This document shows, one piece after another, positions 1 through 11,315 of a stretch of 64,000 nt of DNA. The notes beneath the pieces are model-generated. The model saw only the letters and a list, made by a program, of their open reading frames with translations, had not been told where the DNA came from and did no database searches. Where the stretch lies: positions 1-64,000 of the forward strand of contig NZ_JAFCLS010000012.1 in assembly GCF_018131075.1 (NCBI RefSeq), read 5' to 3'. The stretch's first letter is position 1; every line of letters begins with the position of its first letter. This stretch comes from Bradyrhizobium sp. JYMT SZCCT0428. GTDB lineage: Bacteria; Pseudomonadota; Alphaproteobacteria; Rhizobiales; Xanthobacteraceae. The position numbers and the translations under genes are program-made.

Positions 1-220
1 CACGCCGTCGTCGAGGCGTAAACCAGCGTCCACCGCAACCCGTCCAACGTCCGTGACGACGGCCGACGCCCTTCTGACCAGGACGGGATGGCGATAGATG
101 CGCACTGATTTGGGTCGGCCGACAACAGAAATATTTTTGATTTACAGAAATTTTACACTTGACACGAATTCTGAAAAACGGAACTGATTTGCCCGTCGGG
201 TCGTTTTGACGCACTTAACC
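1..220. other. Gene-poor left edge
   Basis: No supported gene lies between the window edge and the first repeat. The first 21 bases read as six GC3-rich codons and a TAA stop on the plus strand, so they could be the tail of a gene cut by the edge, but this is too short to judge. Positions 121-180 are distinctly AT-rich for this genome and hold a TTGACA hexamer at 159-164 with no convincing -10 partner. Confidence 0.4.
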
Positions 221-296
221 GTCATTGCGAGCGCAGCGAAGCAATCCATAGCGTGGCTTGGGGCAATGTGGATTGCTGCGCTCCGCTCGCAATGAC
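221..296. repeat. Palindromic intergenic repeat, family A copy 1
   Basis: An imperfect inverted repeat with arms starting GTCATTGCGAGCG and ending CGCTCGCAATGAC. Copies of the same family lie at 16108-16191 and 32382-32457. Each copy sits just outside a gene; this one lies beyond the 3' end of ligA. Transcribed, it would form a long hairpin. It resembles the short extragenic palindromes common in Bradyrhizobium. Confidence 0.85.
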
Positions 297-325
297 GCGG
301 AGAGGACGACATCCAAATCAAGCTG

Positions 326-2494
<2,169 letters not shown>

Positions 2495-4168
2495 TCACGC
2501 CGTCGCCGCGCGGAGCAGCCGGTCCGCCGCGGCTCTCGCTTCCGCGGTGATTTCCGCGCCGGCCAGCATCCGGGCGATTTCCTCGCGGCGGTGGTCGGCG
2601 GCGAGTGCGTTGACGCGGGTGGCGACGCGCTTGCCCTTGTCCATCGCGTCCTTGGAAATCAACAGATGATGGTTGGCTCTCGCGGCGACCTGCGGCGCGT
2701 GCGTCACCGCCATCACCTGGACTTTGCCGGCAAGCCGCGCCAGCCGGGCGCCGATGGCGTCCGCCACCGCGCCGCCGACGCCGGTATCGATTTCGTCGAA
2801 CACCAGCGTGGGCGCCGAGCCGCGGTCGGACAGCACCACCTTGAGCGCCAGCAAGAAGCGCGACAGCTCGCCGCCGGAAGCGACCTTCATCATCGGCCCC
2901 GGCTTGGTGCCGGGATTGGTCTGGACCCAGAACTCGACGCGGTCGATGCCCTGCGGGCCCGGCGAAGCGGCGTCGGTCTCGACCTGCGCCATGAATTTTG
3001 CACGTTCGAGTTTCAGCGGCGCCAGTTCGGCGTTGACGGCCTTGTTGAGCTTTTCCGAAGCTTTGGTGCGGGCGGCGGAGAGTTTGGTTGCTGCCGCGGC
3101 ATAGCGCCTGTCGGCTTCATCAGCGGCGGCTTCCAGCTTCTTCAATTGGTCCGCGCCGGCATCGATCAGCGCCACGTCGGAGGCATATTTCGCGGCCAGC
3201 GCCGCCAGCCCCTCGACCGGCGTCGAATATTTGCGCGAGGCGGCGCGCAGCGCGAACAGCCGCTCCTCGATCCGCTCCAGCTCGGCCGGATCGAAATCGG
3301 CGGCAATCAGCGCGGCGCTGAGATGCTGATCGGCCTCCTCCAGCGCGTTGATCGCGATATCGATCGCCTTCACCGCGGGCTCGACCAGCGCCGGCGAATT
3401 GGCGGCACGGCGTTCCAGCCGCCGCACCGCGGCCGCCAGCGCCGGCACCGGCGAATGGTTGCCGCCGACGGCCTCCTGCGCTTCGCGCAGGTCGCTGGCG
3501 ATCTTTTCGCCCTGCATCATGGTGGTGCGGCGTTCGGCGAGTTCGGTTTCCTCGCCTTCCCGGGGCCGCAGCGCCTTCAATTCGTCGGAGGCGTGGCGGA
3601 GGTAGTCGGCTTCGCGGGCCGCGCGCTCCATGTCGGCGCGGTGGGCGTCGAGCGCGGCGTTGGCGGTGCGCCGGATATCCCACAGCGTTTCCAGCGCGGC
3701 CACGTCTTTTTCCAGCCCGGCGAAGGCGTCTAGCAGTTGCCGGTGGGTCGAGGCATCGACCAGCGCACGCTCGTCGTGCTGGCCGTGGATCTCGACCAGC
3801 GCAGCACCGACGGCTTTGAGCGTCTGCACGCTGATCGACTGATCGTTGATGAAGGCGCGGGTGCGCCCGTCGGCAAGCTGCACGCGGCGCAGGATCATTT
3901 CACCGGTATCGTCGAGGCCGTTTTCGGAAAGGATCTTTGCGGCCGGATGGCCCTTGGGCACGTCGAAGGTGGCGGTGACCTGTCCCTGCTCCACGCCATG
4001 GCGGACCAGCCCGGCGTCGCCGCGGCCGCCGAGCGCCAGCGCAAAGGCATCGAGCAGGATGGATTTGCCCGCGCCGGTCTCCCCGGTCAGCACCGCGAGG
4101 CCACGGGAAAACTCGATATCGAGCCGTTCGATCAGGACGATGTCACGGATCGACAGACGGGCCAGCAT
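2495..4168 (-). CDS. recN: DNA repair protein RecN
   Basis: SMC-like ATPase that acts at DNA double-strand breaks in recombinational repair. The 557-residue protein has a Walker A motif GETGAGKS near residue 31, a long central coiled-coil region rich in Ala, Glu and Arg, then the ABC signature SGGELSRF and a Walker [13 protein letters not shown] near residue 440, as expected for an ABC head split by a coiled coil. The length is normal for the family. It lies 13 bp after bamD and 15 bp before ligA on the same strand. No LexA box was identified upstream. Confidence 0.97.
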   Translation of the reverse strand: MLARLSIRDIVLIERLDIEFSRGLAVLTGETGAGKSILLDAFALALGGRGDAGLVRHGVEQGQVTATFDVPKGHPAAKILSENGLDDTGEMILRRVQLADGRTRAFINDQSISVQTLKAVGAALVEIHGQHDERALVDASTHRQLLDAFAGLEKDVAALETLWDIRRTANAALDAHRADMERAAREADYLRHASDELKALRPREGEETELAERRTTMMQGEKIASDLREAQEAVGGNHSPVPALAAAVRRLERRAANSPALVEPAVKAIDIAINALEEADQHLSAALIAADFDPAELERIEERLFALRAASRKYSTPVEGLAALAAKYASDVALIDAGADQLKKLEAAADEADRRYAAAATKLSAARTKASEKLNKAVNAELAPLKLERAKFMAQVETDAASPGPQGIDRVEFWVQTNPGTKPGPMMKVASGGELSRFLLALKVVLSDRGSAPTLVFDEIDTGVGGAVADAIGARLARLAGKVQVMAVTHAPQVAARANHHLLISKDAMDKGKRVATRVNALAADHRREEIARMLAGAEITAEARAAADRLLRAATA

Positions 4169-4181
4169 GCGAACTAAATTC

Positions 4182-5090
4182 CTAGCCGAGACCCATCTTC
4201 TTGAAGGCCCTGGAAATATAGGAACCCTGATTCTCGCTCGGCTCGAGACCGCCGGACTTTACTAGATTATAGGCGTCCTTGTACCAGCGACTGTCAGGAA
4301 AATTGTGCCCAAGCACGGCGGCGGCGGTTTGCGCTTCGCCGACGATGCCGATCGCTATGTAGCCCTCGGTGAGGCGGAACAGCGCTTCCTCGACGTGGCG
4401 GGTGGTCTGATAGCGGGTGACCACGGTCTTGAAGCGGTTGATCGCCGCGGTGTAGTCGCGCTTTTTCATATAATAGCGGCCGACATCCATTTCCTTGCCG
4501 GCAAGCTGGTCACGCCCGCCTTCGAGCTTGGCCTTGGCGCTGGTGGCGTATTCCGAGGTCGGATATTTGCGAATCACCTCTTCGAGCGCGGCGATCGCCT
4601 TTTCGGTGCGGCCCTGATCGCGCGAAATATCCGGGATCTGGTCATAATGCGAAGCCGCGATCAGGTATTGCGCGTAGGCGGCGTCGGGGCTGCCCGGATG
4701 CAGCGTAACGTAACGGGTCGCCGCGCCAATGCAGCCGTCATAATCGCCGGCTGAGTAGAACGAGTATGCCGACATCAGCAGCGATTTGCGCGCATAGTCG
4801 GAATAAGGATGCTGGCGGTCGACCTCTTCGAATTTCTTCGTCGCCGCCTTCGCATCCTTGCGCTGGTTCATCAGGTACAAGCCCTCATTGTAGAGCTTGT
4901 CCGCGGGCTCCTCGATGAAGGTGTCGTCCTTGGCGGTGAACTTGTCCCACAGCGAACCGGTGCCGCATCCGCTCAAGGGGACAGCCAGCGCGATCAGGCC
5001 CGCCGCGAGCCGGAGCGACCGGGCTGCCCGATGAAGGCGAGAAATACCCGCTGATTTGCATGGTTCGAGCGTCATACGCTGTGCCGACAT
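4182..5090 (-). CDS. bamD: Outer membrane assembly lipoprotein BamD
   Basis: Periplasmic TPR lipoprotein of the BAM complex, which folds beta-barrel proteins into the outer membrane with BamA. The 302-residue protein has an N-terminal basic/hydrophobic signal ending in a lipobox LSGC with the lipidated cysteine at residue 42. TPR-like repeats follow (motifs such as YNEGL, FEEVDRQHPYS and AIAALEEVIRKYP). The chosen ATG gives an unusually long signal region; the internal Met at residue 6 is an alternative. It precedes recN by 13 bp, while lpxC lies 361 bp upstream, so bamD-recN-ligA probably has its own promoter. Confidence 0.95.
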   Translation of the reverse strand: MSAQRMTLEPCKSAGISRLHRAARSLRLAAGLIALAVPLSGCGTGSLWDKFTAKDDTFIEEPADKLYNEGLYLMNQRKDAKAATKKFEEVDRQHPYSDYARKSLLMSAYSFYSAGDYDGCIGAATRYVTLHPGSPDAAYAQYLIAASHYDQIPDISRDQGRTEKAIAALEEVIRKYPTSEYATSAKAKLEGGRDQLAGKEMDVGRYYMKKRDYTAAINRFKTVVTRYQTTRHVEEALFRLTEGYIAIGIVGEAQTAAAVLGHNFPDSRWYKDAYNLVKSGGLEPSENQGSYISRAFKKMGLG

Positions 5091-5451
5091 GAAATGTGAG
5101 ACCTGACGCCTTTTACGCAGTTGTAGCTACGCAGTTGGTAGCGGTGCGGTTGGTGGTTGAGCCCGTCCATCCATGAACCGCGGTCATGAACGCAATATTC
5201 CCCAAGCCCAATATTCCCTGGCCCCATATTCCCAAGCGCTCAGTATTCGTGGCGCCCTGTCTTGCAACCGCGGGCCTATCTAGCCGAAAAATGGTCCTTA
5301 ACCAACCGAATACGCAGGCATTTCGCCCGGATTAAGGCGGCAAGACACCATCGTTACTAATTGTGGTTACTACGGAAATTGGAACGGGCGGCAAGAAAGC
5401 CGGCTTCGGCGCATCTCGAAATCGAAAGTCAGGACGTTTCGAAATCGAAAG
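5091..5451. other. bamD-lpxC intergenic region
   Basis: 361 bp without a supported gene, between the stop of lpxC and the start of bamD on the same strand. It most likely carries the bamD-recN-ligA promoter. Two TTAA elements lie at 5298-5301 and 5332-5335, too far apart for a full CtrA box. The lpxC-proximal end holds one copy of a 23-bp tandem duplication annotated separately. Confidence 0.5.
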
Positions 5452-5458
5452 TCAGGAC
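5416..5458. repeat. 23-bp-period tandem duplication over the lpxC stop
   Basis: TCGAAATCGAAAGTCAGGAC occurs twice, at 5416-5435 and 5439-5458, an exact 20-bp match with a period of 23 bp. The lpxC stop codon (5452-5454, minus strand) lies in the second copy, so the duplication reproduces the end of the gene just downstream of itself. It looks like a replication-slippage event. Confidence 0.85.
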
Positions 5459-6405
5459 ACGTCCGGGCCATAGGCAGGGGCGACCATGCCGCCGACCATT
5501 CCGGCGCCGGCTTCGACGCGGGGGCGGCGTGCCGGTTCGGCCTCGACCACCCGCCAGGCGCTGCGATCGGCCATCAGGGCGGTCAGCACCGCGTGGTTGA
5601 GCTTGTGGCCGCCACGGGACGACCGGTAGGCGCCGAGCAGCGGCAGGCCGGCCAGCGCGAGATCGCCGATCACGTCCAGCACCTTGTGGCGGGCGCATTC
5701 GTCGCTGTAGCGCAGGCCTTCGGTGTTGAGCAGACGGGTCTCGTCGAACACCACCGAATTCTCAAAGGACGCGCCGAGCGCGAAACCGGCGCTCCAGAGC
5801 CGCGCCACGTCATTCATGCAGCCGAAGGTCCGGGCGCGGGAAATCTCGCGGCGGAAGCTTTCGGGGCTCAGATCGAGCGAATAGCTCTGGCGGCCGATCA
5901 CCGGATTGGCGAAGTCGATCTCGACCTCGGCGCGGAAACCGTTGGCATAGGGGCGCAGTTCGCCAAAGGAATCACCGAGCGAGACTTGCACCGGCTTCAG
6001 CACCTGGATGAAGCGGCGCGCGGCGGACTGGGTCACGATGCCTGCCTGATCGATGGCGGCGACGAAGGCAGCCGCGCTGCCGTCCATGATCGGAACTTCC
6101 GGGCCGTCGACTTCGATGGTGGCGTTATCGACACCCATGCCCCGCAGCGCAGCAAGCACATGCTCGGCGGTGGAAACGAGCGGGCCCTGGCGGTCACCGA
6201 GTACGGTCGCAAAGTCGGTGGCGATCACGGATTCCGCGATCGCGGGAACTTCGCGGTCGGCATCGTCCAGACCGGTGCGGACAAAAATAAAACCTGCGTC
6301 GACAGGCGCAGGTCCGATGGTCAGATTAACCGGTAAACCGGAATGAACGCCGACACCTGTCACGGTGGCTTGCGACCGAAGCGTTGTCTGACGGCTGAAC
6401 TTCAT
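5452..6405 (-). CDS. lpxC: UDP-3-O-acyl-N-acetylglucosamine deacetylase LpxC
   Basis: Zinc hydrolase for the committed step of lipid A synthesis, removing acetate from UDP-3-O-acyl-GlcNAc in the cytoplasm. The 317-residue protein has the usual length, the N-terminal GVGVHSG motif, the zinc-site STAEHVLAAL segment near residue 80, and the second metal motif HKVLDVIGDL near residue 235. The start follows from the N-terminal family motif close to the first Met. It lies downstream of ftsZ in the same direction, as in many alphaproteobacteria, but a strong terminator separates them. The stop codon lies in a 23-bp tandem duplication. Confidence 0.97.
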   Translation of the reverse strand: MKFSRQTTLRSQATVTGVGVHSGLPVNLTIGPAPVDAGFIFVRTGLDDADREVPAIAESVIATDFATVLGDRQGPLVSTAEHVLAALRGMGVDNATIEVDGPEVPIMDGSAAAFVAAIDQAGIVTQSAARRFIQVLKPVQVSLGDSFGELRPYANGFRAEVEIDFANPVIGRQSYSLDLSPESFRREISRARTFGCMNDVARLWSAGFALGASFENSVVFDETRLLNTEGLRYSDECARHKVLDVIGDLALAGLPLLGAYRSSRGGHKLNHAVLTALMADRSAWRVVEAEPARRPRVEAGAGMVGGMVAPAYGPDVS

Positions 6406-6757
6406 TCGATAATCGCCCGCTACCCGACTTTACCAAAAGACAGGAACTGTCCGCTTTCGCGTCGAATCTGCTTCCGGTATCCCCAAGTCACGGCAGACCA
6501 TAGTCACTGCCCTCAAGCGCACAACTCACGCTTTTTTACCGATTGTTACCCTATCTCTGCCGCATTCGCGCCAAGGCTTAACCAAATTCCGGCGCGGTCC
6601 GGCCGCGGTCCGGCCGCCGCATCAGATCACGCAATTCATAATTAATCATTTAATATCAGTGACTTGATGACGAAGCTGTGAAGCCCGCATTGCCCAAGAA
6701 AAAGGCCCCGACGGGTTCCGCCGGGGCCTTTTGGGTTGCCTGAATTGTAACAAAACC
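6406..6757. other. ftsZ-lpxC intergenic region
   Basis: 352 bp without a gene. The ftsZ-proximal end holds the terminator at 6699-6733. The rest probably carries an lpxC promoter on the minus strand. A TTAACC half-site lies at 6578-6583, and two TTAA elements at 6642 and 6650 are four bases apart rather than the seven expected for a CtrA box. No small ORF is convincing. Confidence 0.5.
6699..6733 (-). terminator. Rho-independent terminator after ftsZ
   Basis: A GC-rich hairpin whose arms AAGGCCCCG and CGGGGCCTT are exact reverse complements around an 11-base loop. On the minus strand it is followed by a T run, about 25 bp after the ftsZ stop. An A/T flank on the other side could let it act in both directions. 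It should largely uncouple lpxC from the ftsQAZ transcript. Confidence 0.85.
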
Positions 6758-8566
6758 TCAGTTGGACTGCCGCCGGAGGAAGGCCGGGATATCAAGATGG
6801 TCGTCGCCCTGTGGCGCCGGGGCAACAGGTGCGGGGCGGCCATGGACGTCCAGACCCTGCGGCGCCGGACGACGAGCATACTCCGATACCGGCTCGTTAC
6901 CCATCTGCTGGGCGACGGAACGCTGCGGTTTGCGCTCGGGGAGCGGCGGCAGCGGCGCCATCGCCGGACCCGAGGCGCGGGCCGCGATCGGCGGCTCGCT
7001 CTCTTCATCGCGGCGGCCGAGGCCGACATTGGCCAGGCGCTGCAGCAGCGACAGCCGGGTCTTCTGCGGAGCATCCTCGTCCGTCTCGCCGCGGGCCTGC
7101 CGGATTTCGGCCTGGGCCGGCATCGGAAGGTCCTCGAACTTGGGCATCCGCGGGCTGCGGGACGGCGGACGTTCGGCCGCCTGCGGGATGAAGGTTTCCG
7201 GCAGCGCAGCCTGCGCTTCCGGCTCGGCGCGGGCCGCCTCGTTATGATCCGGGAACAGCGTCGGCTTCTGGGCAATCGGGCGAACCGTGACGTCGCCATA
7301 GGAGCCGGGCTGCAACGGCGCCTGGGCCTGCGGGACTTCCGGAGCAACGGCCGCGGCAATGGCGGCGAGCGCGGCACGCTCGACGCTGTTGGACGCGCGC
7401 TGCTGCGGGGCTGCGGCGGGAACCGGGGGTGGCGAGGCCTGCTGCACGGGCGCGGGGACCTCGTGCCTCTGGGCGCGGTCGGCAAGGCGCTGGTTGTCAG
7501 CGCGCAGCCGTGCGGTCAGATCGGCCAGGCGGGTGTCCGGCGTCGAGGCGGGCGCGTTGGTCACGACGGCAGCGGGTGCTGCCGCGTTGCGGGCGATCAG
7601 CGCCTGTTCGATGCCGGTGGCCACGACGGAGACGCGGATCACGCCGTCGAGGTTTTCGTCGAAGGTCGCGCCGACGATGATGTTGGCGTCCTGGTCGACT
7701 TCCTCGCGGATTCGGGTGGCGGCTTCGTCGACTTCGAACAGGGTCAGGTCCTTGCCGCCGGTGATCGAGATCAGCAGGCCGCGCGCACCCTTCATCGATG
7801 AGTCGTCGATCAGCGGATTGGCGATCGCAGCTTCAGCCGCGGTCAGCGCGCGCTTCTCGCCGGTGGCTTCGCCGGTGCCCATCATCGCCTTGCCCATCTC
7901 ACGCATCACGGCGCGGACGTCGGCGAAGTCGAGGTTGATCAGGCCTTCCTTGACCATCAGGTCGGTGATGCAGGCGACGCCCGAATAGAGCACCTGGTCA
8001 GCCATCGCGAAGGCGTCGGCGAAGGTGGTCTTTTCGTTGGCGACCCGGAACAGGTTCTGGTTCGGGATGATCAGGAGCGTGTCGACCACCTTGTGCAGTT
8101 CGGCAATGCCCGATTCGGCGGTGCGCATGCGGCGCTGGCCTTCGAAGTGGAACGGCTTCGTCACCACGCCGACGGTGAGGATGCCCATCTCGCGCGCGGT
8201 CTTGGCGATCACGGGCGCTGCACCGGTGCCGGTGCCGCCGCCCATGCCGGCGGTGACGAACACCATGTTGGCGCCGGTGAGATGATCGCGAAGCTCGTCG
8301 ATGACCTCTTGCGCCGCGGCCGCGCCGACATCGGGCTGCGATCCGGCGCCGAGGCCCTGGGTCACTTGCGTGCCCATCTGCACGATGCGCTGTGCCTTGG
8401 ACATGGTCAGCGCCTGCGCGTCGGTATTGGCGACGACGAAATCGACGCCCTGCAACCCGGCAGTGATCATGTTGTTGACGGCATTGCCGCCTGCTCCACC
8501 GACGCCGAAGACGGTGATCCGTGGTTTCAGCTCGCTGATGTCAGGGGGTGTCAGATTGAGTGCCAT
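6758..8566 (-). CDS. ftsZ: Cell division GTPase FtsZ
   Basis: Tubulin-like GTPase that forms the cytokinetic ring. The 602-residue protein has the tubulin signature GGGTGTGA in the first 120 residues and the normal GTPase and C-terminal core up to about residue 325. A very long Pro/Ala/Gln/Arg-rich linker of roughly 260 residues follows, then the conserved C-terminal peptide (DIPAFLRRQ), which binds FtsA and other partners. The long linker explains the length against about 380 residues in E. coli and is typical of rhizobia. It follows ftsA with a 90-bp gap and is closed by a strong terminator. Confidence 0.98.
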   Translation of the reverse strand: MALNLTPPDISELKPRITVFGVGGAGGNAVNNMITAGLQGVDFVVANTDAQALTMSKAQRIVQMGTQVTQGLGAGSQPDVGAAAAQEVIDELRDHLTGANMVFVTAGMGGGTGTGAAPVIAKTAREMGILTVGVVTKPFHFEGQRRMRTAESGIAELHKVVDTLLIIPNQNLFRVANEKTTFADAFAMADQVLYSGVACITDLMVKEGLINLDFADVRAVMREMGKAMMGTGEATGEKRALTAAEAAIANPLIDDSSMKGARGLLISITGGKDLTLFEVDEAATRIREEVDQDANIIVGATFDENLDGVIRVSVVATGIEQALIARNAAAPAAVVTNAPASTPDTRLADLTARLRADNQRLADRAQRHEVPAPVQQASPPPVPAAAPQQRASNSVERAALAAIAAAVAPEVPQAQAPLQPGSYGDVTVRPIAQKPTLFPDHNEAARAEPEAQAALPETFIPQAAERPPSRSPRMPKFEDLPMPAQAEIRQARGETDEDAPQKTRLSLLQRLANVGLGRRDEESEPPIAARASGPAMAPLPPLPERKPQRSVAQQMGNEPVSEYARRPAPQGLDVHGRPAPVAPAPQGDDHLDIPAFLRRQSN

Positions 8567-8656
8567 GGTTGCCTCTCGATTATAACGCGCGCGTTGGTTC
8601 GCCCCGGCCGACGGCCGCAGGAGTTGATAATTGTCGTTTGGTATGAAGACCGGTCA

Positions 8657-9979
8657 TCAGAAGCCCTCTCGCAGCCATCGTCCGACCCTTCCGAAATAGC
8701 CGTCAGTCCCTGTCCTGAGCTGCCGCGTATGCCGCGGTTCGACGTGTTCAAGGTGTGCGTATTGCGGGTAGACCAGGAGGCCCGCGGGCACCGCGAACGA
8801 AGCGCTCTTGGCCTCATTGGGCAGCCGGCCGAAGCCGAGCGGGCGGCCGATCCGGACCGGCCGGTTGAGAATGCGGGTGGCGAGTTCGACGGTACCGGTG
8901 AGCTGGGACGCGCCGCCGCTCAGGACAACCCGCGCCCGCGGCTCTGCCGCAAAGGGGGAATCCGCGAGCCGGTCCCGGACCATTTCAAAGATCTCCTCGG
9001 CGCGATGCCGGACGATGTTCGCGATCGTGGCGCGCGAGACGATCTGCGGCGCATCGCGCTCGTCATCGCCTGCGGTGGGTACGGACATCAGCTCGCGCGC
9101 GTCTGACCCGCCGGTCAGCACGGTGCCGTATAAGGTCTTGATTCGCTCGGCATCCGCAATGCAGGCGCCGACGCCGCGTGCAAGATCCATCGTCATGTGT
9201 TGCCCGCCGACCGCAAACCCCGAGGCGTGCACAAAGCGCCCGGCCGAATAGGTCGCGATCGTGGTCGATCCGGCGCCCATCTCGACCACGGCGGCGCCGA
9301 TGTCGGCTTCGTCGTCGGTGAGCACCGAAAGGCCGGCCACATAAGGACTTGCCGCCATGGCTTCGACGTTGAGATGGCAGCGCTCGACCACCAGCATCAG
9401 GTTCTTGGCCACCGTCGCATCCGCCGTCACGACGTTCATGTCGACGCCGAACTGTCGCGCCACCATGCCGCGGGGATCGCGGATGCCCTTGACGCCATCC
9501 AGCGTGTAGCTGACCGGCAGCGCATGCAGCACGGTGCGGCCTTCGCCGGTGGCGTGGCGCATGCCGGTGGACGTCACGCGGGTGACATCTTCCGAGGTGA
9601 CCGAGCCGCCTCTGATATCGGCGGCGGCTTCGACCAGCTGGCCCTGCAGCCGGCCGCCGGAGACCGACAGCAAAACGGATTCGACGCGGACCTTGGCCAT
9701 GCGTTCGGCCAGCGCCACCGCCTGGCGCACCGCCTGTTCGCATTCGGCCAGATCGACCACCGCGCCGGCCTTGACGCCGCGCGACTGGATCTGGCTGTAA
9801 CCGATCAGCTCGACCGCGTGGCTGCGGCCGCGCAGCGCCTCGTTCGGCGGCGATGGCTTCAGCCGCGCGATCATGCAGGCGATCTTGCTGGTACCGATGT
9901 CGAGCGAGGCCACCAGCGCGGTGCGCTTCTGCGCCATCGGCCGCGTCTTCGGGGTCTGGTTGCGATCGAGGCCGGTCAT
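8657..9979 (-). CDS. ftsA: Cell division protein FtsA
   Basis: Actin-like ATPase that tethers FtsZ filaments to the inner membrane and recruits later divisome proteins. The 440-residue protein starts the actin fold with SLDIGTSKIACMIA, contains the SHS2/1C insertion typical of FtsA, and has the adenosine-loop motif VVLSGGASQLTG. It ends in an amphipathic helix (about the last 14 residues, GRVGRWLREGF) matching the membrane-targeting sequence. Its start overlaps the ftsQ stop by four bases (ATGA), so the two are probably translationally coupled. Confidence 0.97.
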   Translation of the reverse strand: MTGLDRNQTPKTRPMAQKRTALVASLDIGTSKIACMIARLKPSPPNEALRGRSHAVELIGYSQIQSRGVKAGAVVDLAECEQAVRQAVALAERMAKVRVESVLLSVSGGRLQGQLVEAAADIRGGSVTSEDVTRVTSTGMRHATGEGRTVLHALPVSYTLDGVKGIRDPRGMVARQFGVDMNVVTADATVAKNLMLVVERCHLNVEAMAASPYVAGLSVLTDDEADIGAAVVEMGAGSTTIATYSAGRFVHASGFAVGGQHMTMDLARGVGACIADAERIKTLYGTVLTGGSDARELMSVPTAGDDERDAPQIVSRATIANIVRHRAEEIFEMVRDRLADSPFAAEPRARVVLSGGASQLTGTVELATRILNRPVRIGRPLGFGRLPNEAKSASFAVPAGLLVYPQYAHLEHVEPRHTRQLRTGTDGYFGRVGRWLREGF

Positions 9980-10965
9980 GCTGCGTCACCGGCTTTTTTC
10001 TTGGTCTTCTTGTCCTTGAACAGTTCCTCGCGGGCCTTCGCCGCCTCTTCGGACAACAGCACCGTCAGCCGGTCCGGCAGGCGCATGTCGACCACGACGA
10101 TGTCGCGGGAGAACAGCCTGTCCTCCTTGTCGAGCTTGCTCAGCAGCGCCAGCGCATTGCCGACGTCGTGTTCCGGCAGGCGGATATCGAGACCATCCTT
10201 GAGGCGCAGGTTCCAGCGCCGTTCGCCGACATAGATCGCAGCCTTGGTCACGCTGCGGACCTGCGGATAGCGATCCAGCAGCGCCAGGAAGTCGCGCGCC
10301 TTGTCGGCGGCACCCTTGCCCACCACCAGCGGCAGCGAAATGAATCGCCGCGACATATAGGGTTCGAGCACCGCGCCATCCTCGGCGATGACGGACAGCC
10401 GGCCGTCCTGCTGCCACAGCGCGAACGCGGTACGCTCGACGATGTCGATCTGCAGCCGGCCGGGATAGAGCTTCAGGATCGCGGCGTCCGATATCCAGGG
10501 ATTGGTCTTGAGCTTGTCGCGCACGGTGGCGGCATCGAGGAACAGCAGCGAGGAACGGCCGTTGACGCCGCCGATCGCGAGCACTTCATCCTGGCTCAGC
10601 TGCTTGCGGCCGTTGATGGCCACCTCGGTGATGCGGAAACCGGCCGAATTCGCCAGCGCGTTGCGGGTATCGCTGAGCGCACCGACGAACTCGTCGACAT
10701 GGCCGCCCTTGACGACACCAAGCGAGGCGCTGCCGAGCAGCATCAGCACGGTCAGGGCGACGCCGGCACGGTTCGGCAGGTAACGTTCGAGCAGAAGGAT
10801 CAGGCGGTTCGGCGGTTCGCGGTCGATCGCCCGCTTCGCCCGCACGCGGGCGCGAAGGCCCAGCCGCTCGCGCAACAGCACGACCGCTCCGATAGCGGCG
10901 GCTTTCAGGTCAGCTTGGGGCCCCAGCGATCGCAGCGATCGAGCGAGGCGTCCTGCACCATCCAT
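9976..10965 (-). CDS. ftsQ: Cell division protein FtsQ
   Basis: Bitopic inner-membrane divisome protein that links early and late division proteins. The 329-residue product has a long basic cytoplasmic N-terminus (about 80 residues), one transmembrane helix (VALTVLMLLGSASLGVV), a periplasmic POTRA domain beginning near FRITEVAINGRKQLS, and a beta domain, then a Lys-rich C-terminal tail. It overlaps ftsA by four bases and is preceded by a 350-bp gap that probably contains its own promoter. Confidence 0.95.
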   Translation of the reverse strand: MDGAGRLARSLRSLGPQADLKAAAIGAVVLLRERLGLRARVRAKRAIDREPPNRLILLLERYLPNRAGVALTVLMLLGSASLGVVKGGHVDEFVGALSDTRNALANSAGFRITEVAINGRKQLSQDEVLAIGGVNGRSSLLFLDAATVRDKLKTNPWISDAAILKLYPGRLQIDIVERTAFALWQQDGRLSVIAEDGAVLEPYMSRRFISLPLVVGKGAADKARDFLALLDRYPQVRSVTKAAIYVGERRWNLRLKDGLDIRLPEHDVGNALALLSKLDKEDRLFSRDIVVVDMRLPDRLTVLLSEEAAKAREELFKDKKTKKKAGDAA

Positions 10966-11315
10966 TGCACGAGCTCGTCAAAAAGTTGTTCCCGCAAAAA
11001 GGCTTGCGGGCTCTGGCGCACGTGATGTCTCGGTGATGCCGGGATGGGTTAAGACCTCGGTTGTGAGGAGGCCATTTTTCCCTCGATGCGATCGTCGAAG
11101 CGGAAATCCGCAACAGCTTACGCCCCGGCAGCCAAGCGCCACATGCGCCGCCAGCGTTAACCTTCGGACTTCCTGGTAAACAAAGGGTAAATCTGGCCGG
11201 TCAGAGGCGTGTTTTGAGCAGCCTTGTGAGTAGTTTGCCGGGCATTGGTTAGGATTTTAGTAATATTTCATCCGGCCGGGGCGGGTTCCCTCACCTGACG
11301 CATTAACTTGGCGAA
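10966..11315. other. ddl-ftsQ intergenic region
   Basis: 350 bp without a supported gene, between ddl and ftsQ on the same strand. Its size and position suggest a promoter for ftsQ-ftsA-ftsZ. TTAA elements, possible half-sites for the cell-cycle regulator CtrA, lie at 11049-11052 and 11157-11160. There is no full TTAA-N7-TTAA box, so regulation by CtrA is only a possibility drawn from Caulobacter. Confidence 0.4.

Noticed and set aside
6642..6653. Possible CtrA box from two TTAA elements
   Set aside because: The spacing is four bases rather than seven.
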